This document shows, in pieces, positions 37,092 to 47,878 of a stretch of 64,000 nucleotides of DNA (its first letter is position 1; every line of letters begins with the position of its first letter). Position numbers and translations under genes: made by a program. This DNA comes from Streptomyces sp. SW4 (GTDB taxonomy: Bacteria; Actinomycetota; Actinomycetes; Streptomycetales; Streptomycetaceae). The notes under the pieces were generated by a model. That model did no database searches, was not told the origin of the DNA, and worked only from the letters and a program-made list of their open reading frames with translations. Where the stretch lies: positions 2,539,001 through 2,603,000 of the forward strand of contig QKWM01000004.1 in the NCBI GenBank assembly GCA_003248315.1, written 5' to 3'.

Positions 37092-37240
37092 GGCGGTCCA
37101 TGCCGGGTCCTTGGCCGGCCCGTCCGGCGTCTGAGGCGGTCCATGCCGGGTCCTTGGCCGGCCCGTCCGGCGTCTGAGGACGAGGCCGTCCGGGCCGACG
37201 GGGTCCGGGGCGCAGCCCCCGGGGGCGCGAGCCACGGTGA
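37092..37240. repeat. 43-bp tandem duplication within a dispersed Streptomyces-type intergenic repeat
   Basis: GGCGGTCCATGCCGGGTCCT starts two identical 43-base copies at 37092 and 37135. The second continues into GGACGAGGCCGTCCGGGCC and GGGGTCCGGGGCGCAGCCCC, an intergenic sequence type I have seen often in Streptomyces genomes. Located between the DUF3027 and the GHKL genes. Confidence 0.8.
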
Positions 37241-37318
37241 CCGGCACCCGGCGCCGTCGCCGCACCGCGCGGTACCTTCGACCTCACGCCGATCAGGGCC
37301 GATGAGGAGAGTGTGAAC

Positions 37319-40300
37319 GTGAGCAAGTTCGTGCGGCCCGCAGCCGAGGGCGCCGACCCCTTCGGCACCGCCCGTCTCCGGCGAGGCGTGCTCGACGCCT
37401 GGGCGACCAGTCCCGCCCGGTTCCGCGAGGACGCCAACGCCGAGGAGGACCTCGTCCTCGGCGGCTACCGGGACCGGCTGGTCGTGGAGCTGGCCCAGAA
37501 CGCCGCCGACGCCGCCGCCCGCGCGGGCGTGCCCGGCCGGCTCCGGCTCACCCTGCGCGACGGCGTCCTGGTCGCCGCCAACACCGGCGCCCCGCTGGAC
37601 GCGGCCGGTGTCGAGTCGCTGTCCACCCTGCGGGCCTCCGCCAAGCGGGAGACGGGCACCGCGGCGGTCGGCCGGTTCGGCGTCGGCTTCGCCGCCGTCC
37701 TCGCGGTCACCGACGAGCCCGCCGTCGTCGGCCGGCACGGCGGGGTCCGCTGGTCGCTGGCCGAGGCCCGCGACCTGGCCGCCGAGACCGCCCGGCACAG
37801 CCCCGGCCTGGGCGACGAGATCCGCCGCCGGGACGGGCACGTGCCGCTGCTGCGGCTGCCGTTCGCCGCCGAGGGCACGCCGCCCGCCCCGTACGACACC
37901 GCCGTCATCCTCCCGCTGCGCGACACCCCCGCCGCCGACCTCGCCGAACGGCTGCTGAACGCCGTCGACGACGCCCGGCTCCTCGCCCTGCCCGGCCTGG
38001 AGGAGGTGATCGTCGAGACCGACGGGTCGCGCACCCTGCGCCGCCGCACCGAGGGCGGGCTGACCGTCGTGGAGGACTCCCTCACCGGCGCCACCCGCTG
38101 GCGCACCTCCGCCGCGCACGGGCCGCTCACCCCCGACCTGCTCGCCGACCGCCCGGTGGAGGAACGGCTGCGGCCCCACTGGTCGGTCACCTGGGCCGTC
38201 CCCGTCGACGCCGACGGCCGCCCGCTGCGGCCGCGCACCAGCCCCGTCGTGCACGCGCCCACCCCCAGCGACGAACCCCTGGGCGTGCCCGCCCTGCTCA
38301 TCGCGTCCTTCCCGCTGGACTCCACCCGCCGGCACACCGCCCCGGCCCCCTCACCGACTTCCTGGTGCAGCGCGCCGCCGACGCCTACGCCGGGCTGCTC
38401 GCCGACTGGCACCCGGTGACCGACGGGATCATCGACCTCGTGCCCGGACCGCTGGGCAAGGGGAGCTGGACGGCGCGCTGCGGCAGGCGATCCTCGACCG
38501 GCTGCCGCGCACCTCCTTCCTGCCGCCCGCCCTCGCGCCGGGGGAGGAGGACGCCGAGCTGCCCGCCTCCCTGCGGCCCCGCGACGCGGAGGTGGTGGAG
38601 GGCGCGGGCGCGGACACCGTGCGGGTCCTCGCCGATGTCCTGCCGACGCTGTTGCCCGCCGGTCTGGAGCGGCGCGCGGAGCTGCGCACGCTGGGCGTGG
38701 CCCGGGTGCCGCTGACCGACGCGATCGACCGGCTGGCGGGGCTGGAGAAGGAGCCCGGCTGGTGGTGGCGACTGTACGACAGCCTCGCGGGCGTCGACCC
38801 GGACCGGCTGTCCGGGCTGCCCGTGCCGCTGGCCGGGGGTACCTCCCGGGCTTTCGGCTCCGGGGAGGGCGGACGACGATCGGTCCCCGGCAGGTCCTGC
38901 TGCCCACCCCGGACGCGGCCGGCATCGACCCGGAGACCCTCGCCCGCCTCGGCCTGAAGGTCACCCACCCGGACGCCGCCCACCCCCTGCTGGAGAAGCT
39001 CGGCGCGCTCCCGGCCACCCCGCGTGCCGTGCTCACCACCCCGCAGGTGCGGGCGGCCGTCGCCGCCTCCCTGGACGACGAGGGCGGCACGTCCTGGGAG
39101 GAGGACGCCCTCGACGCGGAGGAGCTGGCCGACACCGTCCTCGGTCTCGTCCGTGACGCCGGGCTCGAACCCGGCGAGGAGCCGTGGCTCGCCGCGCTCG
39201 CCCTGCCCGACGAGGACGGCGAGCCGGCCCCGGCCGGGGAACTCGTCTTCCCCGGCGGCCCCTTCGCCCAGGTCATGCGCGAGGACGAGCTGGCCGCCGT
39301 GGACGCGGAGGTGGCCGAGAAGTGGGGGCCGGAGCCGCTGGCCGCCTGCGGCGTGCTGGTGGACTTCGCGCTCGTGCGCGCCACCGACGTCGTCCTCGAC
39401 CCCGACGAACTGGAGCCGCGCGAGGGGGACTACCCCGAGCCGGACGACGCCGGGCTGCTGGACGCCGTCGACGTGTGGTGCGAGGACATCCTCGACCGCT
39501 TCCCGGACAGCCCCGTCCCGCCGGTCGCCACCGAGATCGTCGCGGTACGGGACCTGGACCTCGTCGACGACGACAAGTGGCCGCAGGCCCTCGCGCTGCT
39601 CTCGCGGCCGCCGCTGCGGGACGCGCTGGTCCAGCCGGTGCGCATCCTGTTGCCGGACGGCACCCACGAGACCGTACGGCCGTACACGGCGTGGTGGCTG
39701 CGCGGGCACCCGGTGCTCGACGGCCGCCGCCCCGCCGGGCTGCGCGCCGCCGGCGGCGACCCGCTGCTGCGCGGCCTGTACGACGAGGCCGACGCCACCG
39801 GCTTCGACGACGAGCAGGTGCTGCGCGCCCTCGGCGTCCGCACCTCCGTCGCCGCCCTCCTGGACGAGCCGGGCGGCGCGGCCGAGCTGCTGGACCGCCT
39901 CGCCGACCCGGACCGGCCGGTGACCGCCGCCCAGCTGCACGCCCTCTACGGGGCCCTGGCCGACCTGGACCCGGAGCAGGTGACGCTGCCGGACGAGCTG
40001 CGCGCGGTGGTCGACGGACGGGTGGAGGTGGTGGACGCCGCCGACGCGGTCGTCGTCGACTCGCCCGACCTGATGCCGTTCACCGGCGGTGTCCCGCTGC
40101 TGCCGGTCCGGCCGGCCCGGGCCGCCGAGCTGGCGGAGCTGTTCCAGGTGCGGCGGCTGAGCGAGTCGGTCACCGGCGAGGTCGGCTCCGAGGGCACCGA
40201 GCACGCCGTGCCGGAGGCGGTGCGGGTGCTGCTCGGCCCGCGGACCCCGGCGTCCTATGTCGAGCACGAGGAGCTCGTCGTCGACGGCGTGGAGATCGAC

Positions 40301-40465
40301 TGGCGGCTCACCGACGACGGCGTCCTGCACGCCGCGACCCTGGAGGGCGTCGCCGCCGGCCTGGCCTGGGCGGCCGGCCAGTGGCCCCGCCGCTTCGAGG
40401 TGGCGGCCCTCCTGGAAGACCCGACCCGCACGGAAGAACTGGCCACGTCCCGCTGGTTCGACTGA
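37319..40465 (+). CDS. Large GHKL / sacsin N-terminal-like ATPase of unknown function (three frame breaks)
   Basis: A 1049-residue protein after repair. The N-terminal 250 residues are GHKL-like: LVVELAQNAADAAARAG near 57 (N-box), GVLVAANTGAPLDAAGVESL (G1 box) and AVGRFGVGFAAVLAVTD (G2 box), as in sacsin and Hsp90-type ATPases. The remainder is acidic and unfamiliar (long runs like DDAGLLDAVDVWCEDILDRFPD). GTG 37319 is chosen over 37313 because GAGGAG is 9 bases away. Breaks lie near 38352, 38462 and 38870, the last beside an inserted palindrome. Cytosolic; perhaps a chaperone or defence-type ATPase, but no role can be assigned. Confidence 0.82.
38835..38870. repeat. Palindromic element inside the GHKL gene
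   Basis: GGGGGTACCTCCCGGG then CTTTCGGCTCCGGGGAGGGC forms an imperfect hairpin (CTCCCGG against CCGGGGAG). Adding one lost C would make it perfect. The sequence type (GGGGGxACCTCCC...GGGGAGG) recurs in Streptomyces genomes, often within genes. Confidence 0.6.
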
Positions 40466-40505
40466 CCCGCACGCACCGCACCGGCCCGGCCAGGACGACT
40501 CCTCC

Positions 40506-40640
40506 TCGGCCGCCGCCGGTGCCACGCCCCCAAGGGACACAGCTCGGCCGCCGCCGGTGCCACGCCCCAAGGGGCACAGCTCGGCCGCCGCCGGTGCCAC
40601 GTCCCCAAGGGGCGCGGGAACTGCGCGACCGGCCACGACG
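40506..40640. repeat. 37-38 bp tandem repeat, three copies, ending in a dispersed repeat
   Basis: TCGGCCGCCGCCGGTGCCAC begins copies at 40506, 40544 and 40581. The third runs into CCCCAAGGGGCGCGGGAACT and GCGCGACCGGCCACGACGGC, a short intergenic repeat type common in Streptomyces. It fills most of the 240-base gap between the GHKL gene and the P-type ATPase end. Confidence 0.8.
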
Positions 40641-40705
40641 GCGCCGCAGACGGACAACGACCCCAGCCCCACCCCGACCCCCAACCCCCCGACCACAGCG
40701 GAGCG

Positions 40706-43092
40706 TCATGCCGGGAAGCGGCGGTCCACCCACCTCCACACACCCTCCAGCGTGAGGGCCGCGACCGCCGCGATCCCGACCGCCGCCCACGGCATCGTCA
40801 CCCCGACCAGCTTCAGCGCGAAGAAGTCCTGGAGCCACGGCACCGCCAGCACCACCAGGAAGCCCGCCCCCATCGCCGCGACGAGTGCGATCCGCCACCA
40901 GGTGTAGGGCCGGGCGATGATCGCCAGCACCCACATGGAGATCAGGAACAGCGTCAGCGTCGCCACGCTGGTCTCCGCGTCCAGCGCCCCGGGCCCGCTG
41001 TAGTGCCCGCGCGCCACCAGGTACGTCACGAAGGTCGCCGTCGCGGCGACGATCCCGCCGGGGACGGCGTACCGCATCACGCGCCGGACGAAGTGCGGCC
41101 TGGCCCGCTCCTTGTTGGGGCGAGGGCGAGGAAGAACGCGGGCACGCCGATGGTCAGCGTCGACAGCAGCGTCAGGTGCCGGGGCAGGAACGGGTACTCC
41201 ACCTGCGAGCAGACCACCAGGATCGCCAGCAGCACCGAGTAGACCGTCTTGACCAGGAACAGGGTCGCGACCCGGGTGATGTTCCCGATCACCCGGCGGC
41301 CCTCGGCGACGACGGACGGCAGCGTCGCGAAGCTGTTGTTGAGCAGCACGATCTGCGCGACCGCCCGGGTCGCCTCCGAGCCGGACCCCATCGCCACCCC
41401 GATGTCGGCGTCCTTCAGGGCCAGCACGTCGTTCACGCCGTCGCCGGTCATCGCGACGGTGTGCCCGCGCGACTGGAGGGCCCCCACCATGTCCCGCTTC
41501 TGCTGCGGGGTGACCCGGCCGAACACGGTCGCCCCGTCCAGCGCCGCGGCCATCTCCTCCCGCTCCGCGGGCAGCCGGCGCGCGTCGACGGTGTCGCCGC
41601 TCAGCCCGAGCTTGGCGGCCACCGCGCCGACCGAGACGGCGTTGTCGCCGGAGATGACCTTGGCGCGGACGTCCTGGTCGGCGAAGTAGCGCAGGGTGTC
41701 GGCGGCGTCGGGCCGCAGCCGCTGCTCCAGGACGACCAGCGCGGTGGGCCGCGCCCCTCGGCGGCCTCCGGGTCGTCCGGCCCGCGGGTGATCCGGGCGA
41801 GCAGCAGGACCCGCAGGCCCTGCTCGTTGAGCCGCCCGGTCTCGGCGAGGGCGGGGTGGTCCTCGGCGAGCAGCACGTCGGGGCGCCCAGCAGCCAGGCG
41901 CTCGCCGCGCCGTCGCCCTCGCGGAAGGCGGCGCCGCTGTACTTGCGGGCGGAGGAGAACGGCAGGGCCTCGGTGCACTGCCAGCCGTCGGTGTCCGGGT
42001 AGGCCTCGACGATCGCCCGGAGGGAGGCGTTCGGCCGCGGGTCGGACGCGCCGAGCGCCCCGAGCACCTGCCGTACGTAGCCCTCGTCGGCGCCGTCGAG
42101 CAGGTGCAGCCCGGTGACGTCCATGCCGCCCTCGGTCAGCGTGCCGGTCTTGTCCAGGCACACGGTGTCGACGCGGGCCAGGCCCTCGATGGCGGGCAGT
42201 TCCTGGACGAGGCACTGCTTGCGGCCGAGCCGGATCACGCCGATCGCGAAGGCGACGGAGGTGAGCAGCACCAGCCCCTCGGGGACCATCGGCACGATGC
42301 CGCCGACGGTGCGGGCGACGGAGTCCTTGAAGTCGTCGTCCTTGACGACGAGCTGGCTGACGATCAGGCCGATCGCGGTGGGGACCATCATCCAGGTGAC
42401 GTACTTGAGGATGGTGGAGATGCCGGAGCGCAGCTCGGAGTGGACGAGCGTGAACCGGGACGCCTCCTCGGCGAGCTGGGCGGCGTACGCCTCGCGCCCC
42501 ACCTTGGTCGCCCGGAACGCGCCGCCGCCGGCGACGACGAAGCTGCCGGACATGACCGGGTCCCGGGCCGTTTGACGACCGGTTCGGCCTCGCCGGTCAG
42601 CAGGGACTCGTCGATCTCCAGCCCGTCCGTCTCGACGCACTCCCCGTCGACGACGACCTTGTCGCCGGGCCCGATCTCGATGACGTCGTCCAGCACGATC
42701 TCGGCGGTGCCGACCTGGGCGGCCGTGCCGTCCCGCCGTACCGTCGGGCGCACCTCGCCGATCAGGGCGAGGGAGTCGAGGGTCTTCTTGGCCCGCCACT
42801 CCTGGACGATGCCGATGCCGGTGTTGGCGAGGATCACGAAGCCGAACAGGCTGTCCTGGATCGGCGCGACGATCAGCATGATCACCCAGAGCACGCCGAT
42901 GATCGCGTTGAACCGGGTGAAGACGTTGGCGCGGACGATGTCGGTCATCGACCGGCTGCTGCGCACGGGCACGTCGTTGACCTGGCCGCGCGCCACGCGT
43001 TCGGCGACCTGCGCGGCGGTCAGCCCGGTGACGGAGGAGGCGGGGGAGGGGTGGACAGGGTCGACAGAGGCGCCCGTGTCGAGGTGCGTCAT
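40706..43092 (-). CDS. P-type cation-transporting ATPase (four frame breaks)
   Basis: ATG 43092 starts MTHLDTGASVDPVHPSPASSVTGLTAAQVAERVARG, a cation-ATPase N-terminal domain. SLLTGEAEPVVK (A domain), VCLDKTGTLTEGGMD (phosphorylated aspartate), VAMTGDGVNDVLALKDADIGVAMGSG (hinge) and about ten membrane helices are visible; MVPEGLVLL supplies the PEGL-type metal site of helix 4. Breaks are near 42570, 41880, 41755 and 41115; repaired length 796 residues. The PEG(L) motif favours Ca/Mg/Mn-type (P2/P3) over heavy-metal ATPases, but the ion is not certain. Confidence 0.9.
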
Positions 43093-43211
43093 GCAGTCGA
43101 CGGTACGTGCGGCCGGGGGCCTTCACCTGCCGGACGGGGGAAGATCCGACCGGGGAGGACGGGTCACCGGCGGATCTGCTGCCCCGGTACGGCGGGTGTC
43201 GTGCCGTGGTA

Positions 43212-43463
43212 CTACGCCTCGCGGCGGGACCGCTTGATCGCCGCGTCCCGCTTGCGGACGTACCAGATGCCGATGAGGCCGAGGCCGCCGCCGGCCAGGC
43301 AGGTCCACAGCCACCAGGTGTGGCCGTGGTCGTCGAACCAGCCGTAGAAGGGCAGCTGTGCGAGGAAGAGGACGAACCAGAGGACGGTGCCGCCGGTGAT
43401 GGTGGCGACCACGGGCCCCTCCAGGGGCTCCGGCGCCTCGTGTCTAGGGGTCCACTTCGCCAT
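43212..43463 (-). CDS. DUF2530 family two-helix membrane protein
   Basis: An 83-residue protein, MAKWTPRHEAPEPLEGPVVA, with two hydrophobic segments (TITGGTVLWFVLFLAQLPFYGWF and WWLWTCLAGGGLGLIGIWYV) and the basic end RKRDAAIKRSRREA. This pattern is the actinobacterial DUF2530 family, function unknown. It lies upstream of the P-type ATPase on the same strand (119 bases apart) and diverges from the purine permease. Confidence 0.85.
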   Translation of the reverse strand: MAKWTPRHEAPEPLEGPVVATITGGTVLWFVLFLAQLPFYGWFDDHGHTWWLWTCLAGGGLGLIGIWYVRKRDAAIKRSRREA

Positions 43464-43642
43464 GGCCCCAGCTTACGCAGGCCGCCGGCGGGGCCGGGAC
43501 GGCCGTGCGCCCCACCGGTCTACGCGCGGAGATGGCGATCTCCCGCTCATACGTTCATACTGAATCCGTTTGTCTCTGACCACTTCTGTTCGTAGAAAAC
43601 ACCAAGAGGCCGTGGGGAACCTCCTGGTGATGAGGACTCCGC

Positions 43643-45092
43643 ATGCCCACCTCGGCCTCCGCCAAGGTCCCCGCCCCGAGCAGCCCGAGGACCGCCCTCC
43701 CCACGGTGCCCTCGACCGCTACTTCAAGATCTCCGAGCGCGGCAGCACCGTCGCCCGCGAGGTGCGCGGCGGTTTCGCCACGTTCTTCGCGATGGCCTAC
43801 ATCATCGTGCTGAACCCGATCATCCTCGGCAGCGCGAAGGACATGTACGGCCACCAGCTCGACAACGGTCAGCTGGTCACCGCGACGGCCCTGACCGCCG
43901 CGTTCACCACGCTGCTCATGGGTGTCATCGGCAACGTGCCGATCGCGCTCGCCGCCGGTCTCGGCGTCAACTCCGTCGTCGCCCTCCAGCTCGCGCCCCG
44001 GATGTCCTGGCCGGACGCCATGGGCATGGTGGTGCTGGCCGGCTTCGTGGTGATGCTGCTGGTCGCCACGGGTCTGCGCGAGCGTGTGATGAACGCCGTG
44101 CCGTACAGCCTGCGCAAGGCCATCGCCATCGGCATCGGCCTGTTCATCATGCTCATCGGCCTGGTCGACTCCGGCTTCGTCTCCCGCATCCCGGACGCCG
44201 CCCAGACCACCGTGCCGCTCCAGCTCGGCGGTGACGGGCACCTGGGCGGCTGGCCGGTGCTGGTCTTCGTGCTCGGCGTGCTGCTGACGCTGGCGCTGCT
44301 GGTGCGCAAGGTGCCCGGCGCCATCCTCGTCTCGATCGTCGTGATGACGGCCGTCGCGATGGTCATCCACGCCCTGGCCGACGTGCCGTCCTGGGGCCTG
44401 ACCACCCCGAGTGGCCGGGCAACCCGGTGGCCACGCCCGACTTCTCGCTGGTCGGCCAGGTCAGCCTGTTCGGCGGCTTCGAGAAGGTCGGCCTGCTGAC
44501 CGGCGTGCTCTTCGTCTTCACCGTGCTGCTGTCGTGCTTCTTCGACGCGATGGGCACGATCATGGGCGTCAGCGACGAGGCGAAGCTCACCGACGCGCAG
44601 GGCCAGATGCCCGGCATCAACAAGGTCCTCTTCGTGGACGGCGTCGCCGTCGCGGCGGGCGGTGCCAGCTCCGCCTCGGCCACCACCTGCTTCGTGGAGT
44701 CCACGGCCGGCGTCGGCGAGGGCGCCCGCACGGGCCTGGCCAACCTCGTCACCGGCGGTCTGTTCGCGGTGGCCCTGTTCCTCACGCCAGTCGCCACGAT
44801 GGTGCCGTCCCAGGCGGCCACCCCGGCGCTGGTCGCGGTCGGCTTCCTGATCCTCTCCCACGCGATCAAGGAGATCGACTGGGCGGACTACACGCTGGCC
44901 ATCCCGGCCTTCGTGACGATGCTGATGATGCCGTTCACCTACTCGATCACCAACGGCATCGGCATGGGCTTCATCACCTTCACCGTGCTGCGGCTGGCGG
45001 CCGGCCGGGGCCGGGAGGTGCCGGTGGCGATGTACGCGGTGTCGGCGGTGTTCGCCTTCTACTACCTGATGCCGGCCCTGGGTCTGACCTGA
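43643..45092 (+). CDS. NCS2-family purine permease (AdeQ/GhxP type, two frame breaks)
   Basis: ATG 43643, behind GAGGA, starts MPTSASAKVPAP; after one restored base near 43678 it continues DRYFKISERGSTVAREVRGGFATFFAMAYIIVLNP, the hallmark start of AzgA-like NCS2 permeases. GLGVNSVVAL, LRKAIAIGIGLF, FFDAMGTIMG and ASSASATTCFVESTAGVGEGARTGL (substrate-site helix 10 region) follow. The second break is near 44411; repaired length 483 residues, about 12-14 membrane spans. It imports guanine/hypoxanthine or adenine with protons. Confidence 0.92.
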
Positions 45093-45120
45093 CCGGCGGG
45101 CGGGCGGTCGCCCGCGGGGC

Positions 45121-45303
45121 TCAGGTGACCCCGTAGAACCGTTCCGTCTCCTCGACGGCGGCCTGGAACCGCTCGTCGAAGTCATCGCGGATGAGCGTCC
45201 GGACGACATAGTCCTGGACGCTCATTCCTCTTTTCGCCGCATGGTGCCGGAGCCGTTCGAGCAGCTCCCCGTCTATCCGCAGGCTGAGCACGCTGGTCCC
45301 CAT
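45121..45303 (-). CDS. Ribbon-helix-helix (CopG/Arc-type) DNA-binding protein
   Basis: ATG 45303 gives a 60-residue protein: MGTSVLSLRIDGELLERLRHHAAKRGMSVQDYVVRTLIRDDF, a strand followed by two helices as in Arc/CopG fold proteins, then an acidic tail. Such proteins are often antitoxins or small regulators. An in-frame ATG at 45354 would add an unrelated 17 residues. No toxin-like gene accompanies it, so a stand-alone regulator or orphan antitoxin is possible. Confidence 0.7.
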   Translation of the reverse strand: MGTSVLSLRIDGELLERLRHHAAKRGMSVQDYVVRTLIRDDFDERFQAAVEETERFYGVT

Positions 45304-45456
45304 GGACACGAGCGTCACCTCACGAAGCCGGGTGACGCTCCAGTTTCCGGACATGACTCACTCGTACGGGTGATGGCAGGGTTCAGTGGCCGGGCTCACG
45401 GGCATAGGGGCTCCCCGCGGTGGTCCTTCGGCAGACTAATGAGTTACGCTAAGGAG

Positions 45457-45893
45457 ATGCCGGACCTCAGCCATGGCGACGACGCTGCCGCCGTGAACGC
45501 CCTTCGATCCGCAGTGATGCGGCTGTCCCGTCGGCTCAAGCACCAGCGGGTCGACGAGTCGCTCAGCCCCACCGAGATGTCGGTGCTCGGCACCCTCTCC
45601 AACTGCGGCAGCGCCACCCCGGGCGAGCTCGCCCGCAAGGAACACGTGCAGCCGCCGTCGATGACCCGCATCGTGGCGCTGCTGGAGGCCAAGGGCCTGG
45701 TCCGGCTGGAGCCGCACCCGGAGGACCGGCGCCAGAAGGTCGTGACGCCGACCGAGCAGGCCGTGGTGATGCTCGAGGAGAGCCGCCGCAAGCGGAACGC
45801 GTTCCTGGCCTCCCTGGTCGAGGAACTGGACGAGGACGAGTGGGCGAAACTGCGCGCCGCCGCCCCGTGCTGGAGAAGCTCGCGCACCTGTAG
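45457..45893 (+). CDS. MarR-family regulator (one frame break)
   Basis: A 145-residue MarR protein after repair: SPTEMSVLGTLSNCGSATPGELARKEHVQPPSMTRIVALLEAKGLVRLEPHPEDRRQKVV is the winged helix-turn-helix. The break near 45867 (C run) hides the true end VLEKLAHL at TAG 45891. The conserved start is ATG 45457. AAGGAG abuts it directly, which is too close to work, while TACGCT (45445-45450) ends 6 bases before it, so a leaderless mRNA is plausible; ATG 45439 is the alternative. The MFS gene follows after 26 bases. Confidence 0.88.
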
Positions 45894-45919
45894 GAGCACC
45901 GACGAGGAGGCGAACCCTG

Positions 45920-47265
45920 TTGAGTACGGGACCCGGAGCAGCTTCCGTCCCGCACCGCACACCCCCGACACCCCGGCCGGCCTCGCAAGGGCTCGATGTT
46001 CGCCTCCCTGAGGATCAGGAACTACCGCCTGTTCTTCCTGGGCCAGGTCGTCTCCAACATCGGCACCTGGATGCAGCGCATCGCCCAGGACTGGCTGGTG
46101 CTCGGCCTCACCGGCTCCTCGGCGGCCGTCGGCATCACGACGGCCCTGCAGTTCCTGCCGATGCTGCTGTTCGGCCTCTACGGCGGCGTCCTCGTCGACC
46201 GCCTGCGCAAGCGCCCCACGCTGCTGGTCACCCAGTCGGCGATGGCGCTGACGGCGCTCTTCCTCGCCGTGCTCACCCTCACCGGCCAGGTCCAGGTCTG
46301 GCACGTCTACGTCGCCGCCTTCGCGATGGGCCTGGCGACCGTCGTGGACAACCCGGCCCGCCAGTCCTTCGTCTCCGAGCTGGTCGGCCGCGACCAGCTC
46401 CAGAACGCCGTCAGCCTGAACTCGGCCAACTTCCAGTCCGCCCGCCTGGTCGGCCCCGCCGTCGCCGGCCTGATGATCACCGGGTCGGCACCGGCTGGGC
46501 GTTCCTCTTCAACGGCCTGTCGTTCGCCGCGCCGCTGACCGGGCTGCTGCTGATGCGCGCCCGCGACCTGCACGTCGTCGAGCGCGCCCGCGCGCCAAGG
46601 GCCAGCTGCGGGAGGGCCTGCGCTACGTCGCCGGGCGCCCGGACCTGATCGGCACCATCGCCCTGGTCGGCTTCATCGGCACCTTCGGCTTCAACTTCCC
46701 GGTCTTCCTGTCCGCCTTCGCCGACGACGTCTTCCATGCCGGGCGGGCGAGTACAGCCTGTTCAACACCCTCATGGCGGTCGGCTCGCTGGCCGGCGCGC
46801 TGCTCGCCGCCCGCCGGGGCACGGCCCGCATGCGGGTGCTGATCGCCTCCGGCGTGGCCTTCGGCGTCCTGGAGATCGTGGCCGCGACGGCGCCCGGCCT
46901 GTGGCTGTTCGCGCTGCTGATGGTCCCGATCGGCGTCTTCAGCATGACGGTGAACGTCACCGCCAACACCAGCATCCAGATGTCCACCGACCCGGCCGTG
47001 CGGGCCGTGTGATGGCCCTCTACATGATGGTCTTCCTCGGCGGCTCGCCCGTCGGCGCCCCGATCGTCGGCTGGATCACCGACACCTACGGCGCCCGGGT
47101 CGGCTTCGCCGTCGGCGGCGCCGTCGCGGCCACCGCCGCCGTGGTCATCGCCCTGGTCCTGGCCCGCGTCGGAGGTGTGCGGCTGTCGGTGGGCTGGCAC
47201 CACGGGCACCCGCGGGTCCGGTTCGTGCCCGCGAGCGGCGCGAGGAGCTGGCGCGGGCGGCGTGA
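45920..47265 (+). CDS. MFS multidrug-type transporter (seven frame breaks)
   Basis: TTG 45920 starts MSTGPGAASVPHRTP, and after repair the protein continues FASLRIRNYRLFFLGQVVSNIGTWMQRIAQDWLVLGLTG, the opening of the MFS-3/Enterobactin-exporter-like family. GLYGGVLVDRLRKRPTLL is the loop-2 motif. Frame segments shift near 45962, 45983, 46484, 46594, 46738, 47008 and 47230; the restored length is 450 residues, ending FVPRERREELARAA at TGA 47263. It probably forms an operon with the MarR gene and exports a toxic compound or drug; the substrate is unknown. Confidence 0.85.
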
Positions 47266-47299
47266 ACCCGGCGGCCCGGGGCGGGCAGACTGGGACCCG

Positions 47300-47868
47300 A
47301 TGAGACTCTTCGCCGCCGTACTGCCGCCCGAGGAGGCCCTGCGGGAACTCGCCGCCGAGGTGGAGCGCCTGCGTGCCCTGCCCGGCGCCGAGCGGCTGCG
47401 CTGGACGGGCCGCCCGGCTGGCACTTCACGCTCGCCTTCTACGGCGAGGTCGACGACGCCCTCGTCCCGCGCTGTCGGACCGCCTGGAGCGGGCGGCCGG
47501 GCGCACGCCGCCCTTCCCGCTGGCCCTGCGCGGCGGCGGCCAGTTCGGCCACGGCCGGGCCCTGTGGGCGGGGGCCGCCGGCGATGTGGCGACCCTGCGG
47601 CTGCTGGCCGGGCGGGCCGAGGCGGCGGCCCGCAAGGCGGGCGTGGAGACCGGCGAGCACCGCCGCTACCGGCCGCACCTCACGCTGGCCCGCGGCCGCG
47701 GGCCCGTCGACGTGCGGGAGCACCTGCGCGCCCTGGACGCCTTCGCCGGCGCGCCTGGACGGTGACGGAGCTGTGCCTGGTCCGCAGCAACCTGCCGCGG
47801 TCCGGCGTGCCGGGGAGCAGCCCCGCTACGAGACGGTCGCCCGCCGGCCGCTGGGCGGGGCCGGTTAG
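47300..47868 (+). CDS. thpR: RNA 2',3'-cyclic phosphodiesterase, ThpR/LigT family (four frame breaks)
   Basis: ATG 47300 starts MRLFAAVLPPEEALRELAAEVERL. The two HxTx motifs of the 2H phosphoesterase fold are present: HFTLAF near residue 42 and HLTLAR near 125, in different frames of the raw sequence. LWAGAAGD is also typical. Breaks are near 47415, 47468, 47755 and 47815; the restored length is 190 residues, the normal size. It opens 2',3'-cyclic phosphates in RNA, probably in the cytosol. Confidence 0.88.
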
Positions 47869-47878
47869 GCTCGAGGGC

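Noticed and set aside
37092..37177. CRISPR-like repeat
   Set aside because: The two copies abut without spacers and no cas genes are present.
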